Shown here: in pieces, positions 42,522-51,280 of the stretch | How the letters are laid out: each line of letters opens with the position of its first letter | Position numbering within the stretch: the first letter of the stretch is position 1 | Assembly: GCF_042665255.1 (NCBI RefSeq) | Contig: NZ_JBHTCD010000016.1 | DNA from: Insolitispirillum peregrinum | GTDB taxonomy: Bacteria > Pseudomonadota > Alphaproteobacteria > Rhodospirillales > Rhodospirillaceae | Reading direction: 5' to 3' (one strand) | Length of the DNA: 64,000 bases | Notes under the pieces: generated by a model | What the model saw: only the letters and a program-made list of their open reading frames with translations | Database searches by the model: none | What the model was told of the DNA's origin: nothing | Made by a program: the position numbers and the translations under genes

Positions 42522-42663
42522 AGCCACCCAATGAGACGTTCCGGGGTCGGGGAATCAGTACAAAAAATGTGAATTTTCTTCATTTTTCTAAAAAATTGTT
42601 TCATATCAAATAATTAAATAGAAGCAGGCACACCATGCAGCGGGATTCTTCCAATACATAAGT

Positions 42664-42682
42664 GATATTGATAATTATTATC
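42664..42682. promoter_or_regulatory. Strong Fur box upstream of FecI-like sigma gene
   Basis: GATATTGATAATTATTATC matches the Fur consensus at 17 of 19 positions, in an AT-rich stretch. It lies about 55 bp before the GTG start of the sigma gene, where it would cover the promoter. Confidence 0.82.
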
Positions 42683-42736
42683 ATACATGCTACCCAGTGG
42701 CAGACCCGTTTCCTGACAACAATCACGGTCACCAAC

Positions 42737-43261
42737 GTGCCAAGCAGCGACATCAAGCGCCTGTTCCTCGCCTATCGCCGCGAGTTGCAGAGCTATCTGA
42801 CCCGCAAGGTGCGCGATGCCGAGATCGCCGCCGATCTGACGCAGGAAACCTTTCTGCGCTTTACCGAACATCATCAGGGAGGGAATGCGGCAACCGTCCT
42901 GCATGAGCGGTCGTACCTGTACCGGGTAGCGCACAATCTGGCCGTCGATCATGTGCGGCAACAGCACCGCTCGCCCGTCGAGTCCTGCCCGGACGAGGTG
43001 CTGGCCGAATTACCCTTTGACTACCCGTCACCCGAACAGGAAACTGCCGGACATCGTGATCTGCAAGCCGTCCGCCGGGCCTTGCTGGAGTTGCCCGAGC
43101 GGACCCGGCAGATCTTTGTGCTGATCCGCATCGAAGGACACCCATACCGCATGGCCGCCGAACGGCTGGGCATTTCGGAAAGCGCCGTCCAGAAACATCT
43201 GGCACGGGCCATACAGCATGTGATGGAACGGATGCGCCCGGTCAGGGGCGCGGAAAAATGA
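42737..43261 (+). CDS. ECF sigma-70 factor, FecI-like
   Basis: A 174-residue ECF sigma factor. Region 2 is AEIAADLTQETFLRFTEHH and region 4 is GHPYRMAAERLGISESAVQKHLARAI. I chose GTG 42737 (PSSDIKRLFLAYRREL), since FecI-like proteins begin about ten residues before this LF.AYRREL element. The frame is open back to GTG 42662, but that extension is encoded by the Fur box itself. It is followed by a FecR-like gene and divergent from an STN-type receptor, a complete signalling trio. Confidence 0.9.
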   Translation: MPSSDIKRLFLAYRRELQSYLTRKVRDAEIAADLTQETFLRFTEHHQGGNAATVLHERSYLYRVAHNLAVDHVRQQHRSPVESCPDEVLAELPFDYPSPEQETAGHRDLQAVRRALLELPERTRQIFVLIRIEGHPYRMAAERLGISESAVQKHLARAIQHVMERMRPVRGAEK

Positions 43262-43354
43262 CAGCAAAAAAGAGAACCGGAGTGAGAAAACCGGCGGCTG
43301 GAACGTCTGTCATGACAGGCACGCTGTTTCCGGGCCAGTGGACGCAGTTGAAGG

Positions 43355-44383
43355 ATGGCACCCGTGCATAACCCAGAGCACCATTCACGCCACGCACCAC
43401 CGCGCGCGGTCCTTGATGCCGAAGCCGCCGAGTGGGTGGCCCGACTGGCCTGCGGCCCGCTGTCCGCCGCCGGTCACAAGGCGCTGGAGGACTGGCAAAA
43501 CCGTTCCCCCCGGCATCGTCAGGCGCTGGAAGAGGCGCGCCGGACATGGGACCATCTGGGGACCCTGCCGCTGACCGCCGATGATCTGGGTATTGACCTC
43601 GCCAGCATGCCCCCGGCGCGCCACTGGAACCTCCGCAGACGCCCGCTGGTCCATCTGCTGGCCGGAGCCATCGCCGCCAGCCTGCTGGCGCTGGTGTGGG
43701 GAGGATCAGCAGTCTATTACGGCATTGATCAGCCGTGGCAGGTGCTGACCGCCGACCATTACACCGGACCGGGCGAAGATCGGACCCTTGTCCTTGAAGA
43801 CGGCAGCACGGTGTTCATGGGACCAGCCACCGCCCTGAATATCGAATACTCTGGCGACCAGCGCCGGGTCCGGCTGGTCTCGGGTCAGGCCCTGTTCACC
43901 GCCGCCCCGATGGGCCCCGATGAACCCCGCCCGTTCGTGGTCGCCGCCGAACATGGCACCGCCCGCGCGCTGGGAACGCGCTTCATGGTCGAACATCACG
44001 ACGACACCGTTGAAGTCACGGTAATCGAGCATAGCGTACAGGTCAGCAGTCAGAACCCGGCGCAGGCGGTCGTCGTGTCCCCCGAACAGGCCGTCTCTTA
44101 CACCGATCATGCCATCGGCACAGTGCGCCCGGTCAATCTGGCCAATGCCACCGCCTGGCAACAGGGGACGCTGGTGTTCGACCGTATCCCGCTCGATCAC
44201 GTCATCGCCGAACTGAACCGCTATCGCCGGGGCAAGATCATCCTCGCCAACGACGAGTTGGCGCACCACCGGGTCAGCGGTGCCTTTCCCGCCAATCGCC
44301 CCGAAGACGCCCTCGACATGATCTCCCGGGCCATGAATGCCCGGACCACCCGGCTGACGTCTCTGGTGACGGTGATGTATTAA
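43355..44383 (+). CDS. FecR-family anti-sigma/sensor protein
   Basis: A 342-residue inner-membrane regulator. The N-terminal DUF4880 domain, AAEWVARLACGPLSAAGHKALEDW, lies on the cytoplasmic side. One membrane segment follows (LAGAIAASLLALVWGGSAVYY, about residues 103-123). The periplasmic FecR domain has RTLVLEDGSTVFMGPATAL and RVRLVSGQALF. A C-terminal STN-like tail comes last. It relays the receptor signal to the sigma factor. GTG 43364 is an alternative start with GAAGG upstream. Confidence 0.92.
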   Translation: MAPVHNPEHHSRHAPPRAVLDAEAAEWVARLACGPLSAAGHKALEDWQNRSPRHRQALEEARRTWDHLGTLPLTADDLGIDLASMPPARHWNLRRRPLVHLLAGAIAASLLALVWGGSAVYYGIDQPWQVLTADHYTGPGEDRTLVLEDGSTVFMGPATALNIEYSGDQRRVRLVSGQALFTAAPMGPDEPRPFVVAAEHGTARALGTRFMVEHHDDTVEVTVIEHSVQVSSQNPAQAVVVSPEQAVSYTDHAIGTVRPVNLANATAWQQGTLVFDRIPLDHVIAELNRYRRGKIILANDELAHHRVSGAFPANRPEDALDMISRAMNARTTRLTSLVTVMY

Positions 44384-44384
44384 G

Positions 44385-44430
44385 GCGTTGTGCGAAAAGT
44401 GGGAATCGGCTTTCGCAACAGCAGACAATC
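44385..44430 (-). repeat. Dispersed palindromic repeat, copy E (inverted, diverged)
   Basis: The core at 44392-44416, GCGAAAAGTGGGAATCGGC then TTTCGC, starts 2 bp after the FecR-like stop. It is more diverged than the other copies but keeps the GCGAAA/TTTCGC arms. Confidence 0.7.
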
Positions 44431-44574
44431 GTAGCCGCAGGATGCCCTGTTGTTGTGATGCCGGGGCATCCTGATGCTTTTTGTCGGAAAAAACAGGACA
44501 AAACGCAAAAACACCCCGTCCAGTGCCGTATAGCACCGAAAACAGGGATTTTGCGTATTCTGTCTGAAGTATTT

Positions 44575-44596
44575 CCTTCTCTTGATCAAGAGAAGG
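44575..44596. terminator. Perfect palindrome just downstream of tRNA-Ser
   Basis: CCTTCTCTTG followed by ATCAAGAGAAGG is a perfect 22-bp palindrome, one base beyond the encoded CCA of the tRNA. It probably forms the 3' trailer hairpin. The rest of the gap from 44431 shows no gene. Confidence 0.6.
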
Positions 44597-44597
44597 A

Positions 44598-44687
<90 letters not shown>

Positions 44688-44922
44688 GCAGGATGTTTAC
44701 TTCGTTTGAAGCAACATGGGTCGTTCAGAGGAGGCGGAACATATCGGCGAACCCGATCCTTGGCAAGGACTTTTTTTCAACCCTGTTCATTTTTTTCGCC
44801 CGGCCTGAAAAACAGGGCTGGCAGACGGTCAGGGATCGTGATTCAACGATGCCTCTCAGGGCGTTGGGCCAAGACGTCAGGCCAAGGCGTTGGGAAAGAG
44901 TCTGTTTTCTGGTCTTTCCCTC

Positions 44923-44950
44923 TTGACGTCCTGTGTCTGCTGCGTATGAT
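44923..44950 (+). promoter_or_regulatory. Sigma-70 promoter of rplU-rpmA
   Basis: TTGACG at 44923-44928 and TATGAT at 44945-44950 are 16 bp apart, close to consensus. Transcription would begin near 44957, giving a ~73-nt leader before rplU. The remaining sequence from 44688 to 44922 shows no gene. Confidence 0.75.
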
Positions 44951-45029
44951 CACGCCCTCTTTGGATGCGGACCGTGGAGCCATGACGGCTTGGGCGGCCG
45001 CCCGTTTCGTTATGTAAGGTTGCAGCACG

Positions 45030-45329
45030 ATGTTCGCAGTCATTAAGACCGGCGGCAAGCAGTACAAGGTCGCAATGGACGACGTCATCGCGATCGAAAA
45101 GCTGCCCGGTGACGCCGGGGCCGCCATCACGTTCGACGAAGTCCTCATGGTTGGCGACAAGATTGGCGCCCCCCTGCTGTCTGGTGCTTCCGTCACCGCT
45201 CAGGTCATCGACCAGTTCAAGACGGACAAGGTGATTGTCTTCAAAAAGAAGCGTCGCCAGAACTACCGTCGCAAGAACGGTCATCGCCAGCAGATGACGC
45301 TGGTCAAGATCACCGCCATCAACGGTTGA
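45030..45329 (+). CDS. rplU: 50S ribosomal protein L21
   Basis: A 99-residue L21. It opens MFAVIKTGGKQYKV and contains FKKKRRQNYRRKNGHRQ, both highly conserved; L21 binds 23S rRNA. It is 29 bp before rpmA, the standard L21-L27 pair, and a near-consensus promoter lies upstream. Confidence 0.98.
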   Translation: MFAVIKTGGKQYKVAMDDVIAIEKLPGDAGAAITFDEVLMVGDKIGAPLLSGASVTAQVIDQFKTDKVIVFKKKRRQNYRRKNGHRQQMTLVKITAING

Positions 45330-45358
45330 TCCGTCCAGCTTAAAAGGAGTTACACACC

Positions 45359-45625
45359 ATGGCACATAAAAAGGCTGGTGGTTCTTCGCGCAACGGTCGC
45401 GACTCAGAAGGCAAACGCCTTGGCGTAAAGAAGTTTGGCGGCGAGCGCGTGCTTGCTGGCAACATCATCATCCGCCAGCGCGGCACCAAGTGGCACCCGG
45501 GTGCCAACGTTGGTCTGGGCCGTGATTACACCATCTTCGCCACCGCCGAAGGCACTGTGAAGTTCCACAAGGGCTTCAAGCAGCGCATCTTCGTGTCGGT
45601 GGAACCGGCTGTGGCTGCCGAATAA
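45359..45625 (+). CDS. rpmA: 50S ribosomal protein L27
   Basis: An 88-residue L27 starting MAHKKAGGSSRNGRDSEGKR, whose N-terminal tail reaches the peptidyl-transferase centre. GGERVLAGNIIIRQRGTK is conserved. AAAGGAG lies upstream of the start. A strong terminator follows at 45662, so rplU-rpmA form a two-gene unit separate from obgE. Confidence 0.98.
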   Translation: MAHKKAGGSSRNGRDSEGKRLGVKKFGGERVLAGNIIIRQRGTKWHPGANVGLGRDYTIFATAEGTVKFHKGFKQRIFVSVEPAVAAE

Positions 45626-45661
45626 CTCGGACAGCCAACCGCGCTATGCCTTTCAAGGCAC

Positions 45662-45693
45662 AAAAAGGGGAATGGGCTGCCATTCCCCTTTTT
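45662..45693 (+). terminator. Rho-independent terminator after rpmA
   Basis: AAAAAGGGGAATGG pairs with CCATTCCCCTTTTT around GCTG, a perfect 14-bp stem whose right arm ends in a T-run. It lies 37 bp after the rpmA stop. Confidence 0.93.
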
Positions 45694-45799
45694 GGCTTTT
45701 TACCCTGCCACGCCCCGTCTTTTGTTCCGCCCGTTGATCTGTGCCACGCTGATCTTGTGCCGCGCTGATCTTGTGCGATGAGTTTTTACAGGTGAAACG

Positions 45800-46888
45800 A
45801 TGAAGTTCCTCGATCAGGTCAAGATCTGGGTCAAAGCTGGCGATGGCGGGAATGGCTGCGTGTCGTTCCGACGCGAAAAGTTTATCGAATTTGGCGGTCC
45901 CGATGGCGGCGACGGCGGCCGGGGTGGTGATGTGGTGTTCGAGGCGGTTCCGAACCTCAACACCCTGATCGACTTTCGCTATCAACAGCATTTCAAGGCC
46001 GAACGCGGCATTCCGGGGTCAGGGCGCAACCGCACCGGCCGCGATGGCGAGGACTGCCTGATCCGGGTGCCGGTCGGCACCACCATTCTGGACGAAGACC
46101 GCGAAACGGTGCTGATCGACATGATCGAACCCGGCCAGCGCGTGGTGCTGCTGCAGGGCGGTAACGGCGGCTGGGGCAATGCCCGCTTCAAGTCGTCGGT
46201 CAATCAGGCTCCGCGCAACGCCAATCCCGGTCTGGAAGGCGGCGAAACCTGGGTCTGGCTGCGTCTGAAGCTGATCGCCGATGCCGGTCTGATCGGCCTG
46301 CCGAACGCGGGCAAGTCCACCTTCCTGTCGGCGGTCAGCAAGGCCCGCCCGAAGATCGGCGACTATCCGTTCACCACCCTGCACCCGAATCTGGGCGTGG
46401 CCCACATCGGCGACAAGGAATTCGTCATCGCCGACATCCCCGGCCTGATCGAAGGTGCCCACGAAGGCGCCGGTCTGGGCGACCGTTTCCTCGGCCACGT
46501 CGAGCGCACCAGCATCCTGCTGCACCTGATCGACGGCACCCAGGACGACCCGGCGGAAGCCTATCGCATCGTCCGTGGCGAGCTGGCGGCCTATGGCAAC
46601 GGTCTGGACGAAAAGCCGGAAATCATTGCCCTGACCAAGACCGACTCGCTGATCCCCGAACTGGTGGAGGAACAGCGCCGTCTGGTCGAGGAAGCCTCGG
46701 GCAAGACGGTTCTCGACTGCTCGGCAGTGGCGGGCATGAACATGACCACCGTTCTGCGCGAACTGGCCCGCCATATCGAAGGCCGCTATCACAGCGAACA
46801 GGCCGCCCTGCCCGATGACGGCGCCGAAGACGGCATCCGTGAAAGCTGGTCGACCTCGCTGGACGAAGACGGAGGCTGGCGGCCGTGA
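45800..46888 (+). CDS. obgE: GTPase Obg (CgtA), ribosome assembly
   Basis: A 362-residue GTPase. The N-terminal glycine-rich Obg fold has KAGDGGNGCVSFRREKFI and GGPDGGDGGRGGDV. The G domain has GLPNAGKSTFL (P-loop, residues ~168-178), FVIADIPGLIEGAHEG (switch II) and ALTKTD (G4). There is no OCT extension, and the C-terminus is short and acidic, as usual in this class. It acts in 50S assembly and stringent control. The stop overlaps proB by 4 bp. Confidence 0.97.
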   Translation: MKFLDQVKIWVKAGDGGNGCVSFRREKFIEFGGPDGGDGGRGGDVVFEAVPNLNTLIDFRYQQHFKAERGIPGSGRNRTGRDGEDCLIRVPVGTTILDEDRETVLIDMIEPGQRVVLLQGGNGGWGNARFKSSVNQAPRNANPGLEGGETWVWLRLKLIADAGLIGLPNAGKSTFLSAVSKARPKIGDYPFTTLHPNLGVAHIGDKEFVIADIPGLIEGAHEGAGLGDRFLGHVERTSILLHLIDGTQDDPAEAYRIVRGELAAYGNGLDEKPEIIALTKTDSLIPELVEEQRRLVEEASGKTVLDCSAVAGMNMTTVLRELARHIEGRYHSEQAALPDDGAEDGIRESWSTSLDEDGGWRP

Positions 46889-48039
46889 GTAAAGGACAGC
46901 GCGCAGATGTGGGCCTGATGCCGGTGTCGAATCGCCTCGCCAGTGTGCGCCGTCTGGTGATCAAGATCGGCTCGGCGCTGCTGGTGGACGAGCAAACCGG
47001 CCATGTGCGGCGGCAATGGCTGGAATCGGTGGCCGAAGACATCGCCCGTGTACGGGCGCGCGGGACCGAGGTGGTGGTGGTGTCCTCCGGCTCGGTGGCT
47101 CTGGGGCGGCGGCGGCTGAAGCTGCCCGCCGGAGTCCTGCGGCTGGAAGAAAAGCAGGCGGCGGCGGCGGTCGGACAGGTCGGTCTGGCCCACGCCTATC
47201 AGGAAGTCCTCGGCAAGCATGACATTACCGCCGCTCAGGTGCTGCTGACCCCCGGCGATACCGAGAATCGGCGGCGCTACCTGAACGCCCGCAACACCCT
47301 TGATACCCTGCTGAAGCTGGGCGCGGTGCCGGTGATCAACGAAAACGACACCGTTGCCACCCAGGAACTGCGCTATGGCGATAACGATCGTCTGGGCGCA
47401 CGGGTGGCGATGTGTGCCGGGGCCGATGCGCTGATTCTGTTCAGTGATATCGACGGCCTCTATACCGCCGACCCGAAAGTGGACCCGTCGGCCCGCCTGA
47501 TCGCCGAAGTCCCCGAACTGACCCCGCAAATCCGCGCCATGGCTGGCGAAGCCCAGCCGGGCGTCGGCACCGGCGGCATGGTCACCAAGCTGATGGCGGC
47601 CCAGATTGCCATGGGGGCAGGCTGTGCGATGGCGATTGCACCGGGCAAGCACCTGAACCCGCTGCTGCACATGGAACAGGGCGGTCCCTGCACCTGGTTC
47701 CTGGCGGAAACGACTCCGCAGTCGGCGCGCAAACAATGGATTCTCGGCTCGATGAGTCCGGCTGGCACGCTGATCGTTGATGACGGTGCCGCCCGTGCCC
47801 TGCGCTCGGGTCGCTCGTTGCTGCCCGCCGGGGTGGTGGCGGTCGAAGGAGCATTCCAGCGCGGCGATACCGTGCTGGTGCGGGACCGCAGCGGTGCCTT
47901 GCTGGGCAAGGGACTCGCTGCCTATGGTGCCGATGCCGCCCGCACCATCATTGGCCACCAGAGCGCCGAAATCGAAACCCTGCTCGGCTATCGTGGCCGG
48001 GAAGAACTGATTCACCGGGATGATCTGGTGATCGACTGA
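46885..48039 (+). CDS. proB: Glutamate 5-kinase
   Basis: A 384-residue enzyme for the first step of proline synthesis. The kinase domain has VIKIGSALLVDEQ, VVVSSGSVALGRRRL, VPVINENDTVATQEL and GTGGMVTKLMAAQIA. A C-terminal PUA domain covers residues ~280-375. The start is GTG 46885 with GGAGG at 46871-46875, overlapping the obgE stop. proA follows 46 bp downstream. Confidence 0.97.
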   Translation: MSKGQRADVGLMPVSNRLASVRRLVIKIGSALLVDEQTGHVRRQWLESVAEDIARVRARGTEVVVVSSGSVALGRRRLKLPAGVLRLEEKQAAAAVGQVGLAHAYQEVLGKHDITAAQVLLTPGDTENRRRYLNARNTLDTLLKLGAVPVINENDTVATQELRYGDNDRLGARVAMCAGADALILFSDIDGLYTADPKVDPSARLIAEVPELTPQIRAMAGEAQPGVGTGGMVTKLMAAQIAMGAGCAMAIAPGKHLNPLLHMEQGGPCTWFLAETTPQSARKQWILGSMSPAGTLIVDDGAARALRSGRSLLPAGVVAVEGAFQRGDTVLVRDRSGALLGKGLAAYGADAARTIIGHQSAEIETLLGYRGREELIHRDDLVID

Positions 48040-48085
48040 CCTGCAACACCCAATCAAGGCCATATTCTCAGGAAGGAAGACAGGC

Positions 48086-49351
48086 ATGGATACGCTGACC
48101 GTTCAAGACCAGATGACCGACATGGGTCGCCGCGCCAAGGCGGCGGCTCTGGTGTTGGCGACCATGCCAGCCGACGCCAAGGACCGCGCCCTGCGCGAAG
48201 GGGCGAAGGCCCTGCGTCTGGCCGCCCGTGCGATTCAGGAAGCCAACGCCAAAGACATGGCCTTTGGACGGGAAAAGGGCCTCAGCCCGGCCCTGCTCGA
48301 CCGCCTGCTGCTGACTGACGAGCGCATCGAAGCGATGGCCAAAGGTCTGGAAGATATCGCCAAACTGCCCGATCCGGTCGGACAGGTGATGTCGGAATGG
48401 GACCGTCCCAACGGCCTGAAAATCTCGCGCGTGCGCACGCCGCTGGGGGTGATCGGCATCATTTATGAAAGCCGCCCCAACGTCACCGCCGACGCCGGGG
48501 CGCTGTGCCTGAAGTCGGGCAATGCCGCCATTCTGCGCGGCGGCTCGGAAAGCTTCAACAGCTCGCACGCCATTCTGGATGCCTTGCAGGTCGGGCTGGC
48601 GCAGGCCGGTCTGCCCGCCGACACCATCCAGATGGTGCCGACCAAGGACCGTGCTGCCGTTGGCGCGCTGCTGTCGATGGACCAGTACGTTGACGTGATC
48701 GTGCCGCGTGGCGGCAAGGGGCTGATCGAGCGCGTTTCCGCCGAAAGCCGTATCCCGATGTTCAAGCATCTGGATGGCATCTGCCACACCTATGTCCACG
48801 AAAAGGCCGACCCCGAGATGGCGCGGCAGGTGGTGCTGAACGCCAAGATGCGCCGCACCGGCATTTGTGGCTCCACCGAGACCTTGCTGGTGGACCGGGC
48901 GATTGCGCCGCAGATGCTGCCGGTGCTGATGGCCGATCTGGCCGCCGCGGGCTGCACCCTGCGCGGCGACGCCGAAGCCCGCGCCATTGTGCCGACTCTC
49001 GACGAAGCCAGCGACGAGGATTGGGATACCGAATACCTTGATGCCATCCTGTCGGTGAAGGTCGTTGACGGCGTGGCGCGTGCCATCGAGCACATTCAGC
49101 GCCATTCCAGCCAGCACACCGAGGCGATCATCACCGAAGACCGGGTGGCCGCCGAGCGGTTCATGAATGAAATCGACTCTGCCATCCTGATGTGGAACGC
49201 CTCGACCCAGTTCGCCGATGGCGGCGAATTCGGCATGGGGGCGGAAATCGGCATTTCCACCGGCAAGCTGCATGCCCGTGGCCCGGTCGGCGTCGAGCAG
49301 TTGACCACCTTCAAGTACAAGGTGCGTGGCAACGGGCAATGCCGTCCCTGA
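48086..49351 (+). CDS. proA: Gamma-glutamyl phosphate reductase
   Basis: A 421-residue NADPH-dependent reductase making glutamate-5-semialdehyde. Seen are GVIGIIYESRPNVTADAGALCLKSGN and the catalytic Cys in KMRRTGICGSTETLLVD; EFGMGAEIGISTGKLHARGPVGVEQLTTFKY is summarised by its conserved ARGPVG near the C-terminus. AGGAAGGAAG lies upstream. Its 3' end overlaps nadD by 13 bp. Confidence 0.97.
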   Translation: MDTLTVQDQMTDMGRRAKAAALVLATMPADAKDRALREGAKALRLAARAIQEANAKDMAFGREKGLSPALLDRLLLTDERIEAMAKGLEDIAKLPDPVGQVMSEWDRPNGLKISRVRTPLGVIGIIYESRPNVTADAGALCLKSGNAAILRGGSESFNSSHAILDALQVGLAQAGLPADTIQMVPTKDRAAVGALLSMDQYVDVIVPRGGKGLIERVSAESRIPMFKHLDGICHTYVHEKADPEMARQVVLNAKMRRTGICGSTETLLVDRAIAPQMLPVLMADLAAAGCTLRGDAEARAIVPTLDEASDEDWDTEYLDAILSVKVVDGVARAIEHIQRHSSQHTEAIITEDRVAAERFMNEIDSAILMWNASTQFADGGEFGMGAEIGISTGKLHARGPVGVEQLTTFKYKVRGNGQCRP

Positions 49352-49965
49352 TCCGGGCACATCGCACCCCGTCGCACTGGGGCGGACTCCAGCATGGGCG
49401 GATCGGCCTGCTGGGCGGGTCATTCAACCCCGCCCATGACGGCCACCGCCACATCAGCCTCGAGGCGCTCAAACGGTTGGGACTCGATCAGGTGTGGTGG
49501 CTGGTCAGCCCGCAAAACCCGCTGAAATCCCGTGCGGGCATGGCGGCACTGGATCAGCGGGTCGCAAAGGCGCAACAGGTGGCCCGTCATCCCGCCATTC
49601 GGGTGACGGCCATCGAACAGTCCTTGCGGTCAACCTACACTGTCGATACCCTCGCCGCCCTGCAACGCCGATTCCCCCGTCTGCGCTTTGTCTGGCTGAT
49701 GGGGGCCGACAACATGGTTCAGATCCCGCGCTGGCGGCGCTGGCAAGGGATCTTTTACCGCGTGCCCGTTGCGATTTTTGATCGTGGCTCTTATTCTGTT
49801 CCGGCGGTGACCGGTCTGGCAGCCCGCCGTTTTGCGGCGGCCCGCCTGTCGCACCGCCGTTGCGGACAGCTTGCGATGCAGGAACCGCCTGCCTGGGTGT
49901 ATCTGGTAATCCGGCCGCACCCGGCCTCGTCCACCGCCATCCGCGCCGCCGGAGGCTGGGGCTGA
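49339..49965 (+). CDS. nadD: Nicotinate-nucleotide adenylyltransferase
   Basis: A 208-residue enzyme of NAD synthesis (NaMN + ATP to deamido-NAD). The nucleotidyltransferase signature is GLLGGSFNPAHDGHRHIS, with the HxGH motif, and SSTAIR near the C-terminus matches the ISSTxIR motif. ATG 49339 lies within the end of proA. rsfS follows after a 76-bp gap, the usual nadD-rsfS-rlmH order. Confidence 0.95.
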   Translation: MPSLIRAHRTPSHWGGLQHGRIGLLGGSFNPAHDGHRHISLEALKRLGLDQVWWLVSPQNPLKSRAGMAALDQRVAKAQQVARHPAIRVTAIEQSLRSTYTVDTLAALQRRFPRLRFVWLMGADNMVQIPRWRRWQGIFYRVPVAIFDRGSYSVPAVTGLAARRFAAARLSHRRCGQLAMQEPPAWVYLVIRPHPASSTAIRAAGGWG

Positions 49966-50041
49966 TCGCCCGGCGAGGCATGACCCGTTGTTTTTCTTCC
50001 TGTAGGGCCACTGGCCGCCGGGATTACCATAGGAGCCGACC

Positions 50042-50443
50042 ATAGCTACCCCCGAGTCCACCGTTTCGCCGTCTTCCCTGCCGCATACCGATGACCCGCT
50101 GGCGGCCTTTGTTATCGAGGCCCTCGATTCCGACAAGGCCGAAGACATTGTGGTGATCGATCTGGCAGGCAAAACCTCCATCGCCGATGCAATGGTGATT
50201 GCCTCTGGCCGGTCGTCCCGTCAGGTGGGTGCGATGGCCGATCACCTGATGACCAAGCTGAAAGCCCGCGGTCTGGATGTCACCGTCGAAGGCATGACCA
50301 CCTGTGACTGGGTCCTGCTGGATGCCGGTGACGTGGTGGTTCACCTGTTCCGCCCCGAAGTGCGCGCTTTCTACAACCTGGAAAAAATGTGGGGCGGTGT
50401 TGCTCCGGCCCATCTCCAGGACAGCAGTGCCAGCGTCCTGTAA
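50042..50443 (+). CDS. rsfS: Ribosomal silencing factor RsfS
   Basis: A 133-residue factor that binds L14 and blocks subunit joining. AFVIEALDSDKAEDIVVIDL, MVIASGRSSRQV and EVRAFYNLEKMW are typical of the family. The start is odd. An in-frame stop lies at 50030-50032, and no ATG, GTG or TTG occurs before the conserved region. AGGAG at 50031-50035 points with 6-nt spacing to ATA 50042, giving (M)ATPESTVSP. GTG 50147/50150 would delete the conserved N-terminal helix. CTG 50078 or 50099 are weaker options. rlmH overlaps the stop by 1 bp. Confidence 0.92.
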   Translation: MATPESTVSPSSLPHTDDPLAAFVIEALDSDKAEDIVVIDLAGKTSIADAMVIASGRSSRQVGAMADHLMTKLKARGLDVTVEGMTTCDWVLLDAGDVVVHLFRPEVRAFYNLEKMWGGVAPAHLQDSSASVL

Positions 50444-50901
50444 TGGACCTGCTGATTGTCGCCGTCGGCCGGGCCAGGCCCGGCCCCGAGCGCAGCCTGT
50501 ACGACCATTATGCCGCCCGCCTGAAAAGCCCGCTGATCCTGCGTGAAGTCGAGGAAAAGCGCCCCCTGCCCGTTGCCCAGCGCATGGAACGGGAAGGCGA
50601 GCTGCTGTTGGCCTGCGTCCCGCCCGGCGCCCGCATCGTGGCGCTGGACGAACGCGGCAAAACGTTCGGCAGCGAGGCCTTTTCCCGGCGCCTCGCTGAC
50701 TGGCGCGATCAGGCTACCCCGGCGGTAGCGTTCCTGATTGGCGGCGCTGACGGCCATTCTCCGGCGGTCCGCTCGCGCGCCGACCTGCTGTTTGCCTTTG
50801 GGCAGATGACCTGGCCGCACATGCTGGTGCGCGGGATGCTGGCCGAGCAGCTCTACCGCGCCCAGTCAATTCAGGACGGCCACCCGTATCACCGGGCGTA
50901 A
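50443..50901 (+). CDS. rlmH: 23S rRNA (pseudouridine1915-N3)-methyltransferase
   Basis: A 152-residue SPOUT methyltransferase. FLIGGADGHSPAVRSRADLL is the AdoMet knot, and the C-terminal QLYRAQSIQDGHPYHR is invariant in RlmH. The start ATG 50443 shares its A with the rsfS stop (TAATG), so translation is coupled. Confidence 0.97.
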   Translation: MDLLIVAVGRARPGPERSLYDHYAARLKSPLILREVEEKRPLPVAQRMEREGELLLACVPPGARIVALDERGKTFGSEAFSRRLADWRDQATPAVAFLIGGADGHSPAVRSRADLLFAFGQMTWPHMLVRGMLAEQLYRAQSIQDGHPYHRA

Positions 50902-50920
50902 ACGGGACAGGCCCGGAGGG

Positions 50921-51280
50921 TTACTCCCCCCGCCCGAACACCGCCGCGTACAGATCAGGCTTGAACCCCAGCTGCACCGGCGCGGGCGTTTCCAGCACCG
51001 GGCGCTTGATCATTGCCGGGGCCGCCAGCATCAGGGCAATGGCCGCCTCGGTGTCGAGGTTGGCTTTTTGCTCGTCCGGCAAGGCGCGGAAGGTGGTTCC
51101 GGCGCGGTTGAGCACCGCTTCCCAGCCCCAGACGGCGCACCAGCGTTCCAGATGCGCGCGGGTAATGCCGTCCTTGCGATAATCATGAAAAACATAGTCA
51201 ATGCCCTGGTCTTTCAACCAGGACATCGCCTTCTTCATCGTATCGCAGTTTTTGATGCCATAGAGGGTGACGGTCATCAT
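50921..51280 (-). CDS. ArsC/Spx-family protein (YffB-like)
   Basis: A 119-residue thioredoxin-fold protein of the ArsC/Spx group. It has LYGIKNCDTMKKAMSWL with a single Cys at the redox position, then YVFHDYRKDGI and KRPVLE, as in YffB. True arsenate reductases of this fold have more Cys or Arg ligands, so arsenate reduction is doubtful; a glutathione- or thiol-linked role is possible. Two adjacent ATGs (51280 and 51277) are available; the first overlaps the purT stop as ATGA. Confidence 0.85.
   Translation of the reverse strand: MMTVTLYGIKNCDTMKKAMSWLKDQGIDYVFHDYRKDGITRAHLERWCAVWGWEAVLNRAGTTFRALPDEQKANLDTEAAIALMLAAPAMIKRPVLETPAPVQLGFKPDLYAAVFGRGE

Noticed and set aside
44440..44570. Inverted CGCAAAA/TTTTGCG pair as a gene or terminator
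   Set aside because: The arms are about 40 bp apart and weak, with no nearby gene end that needs them.
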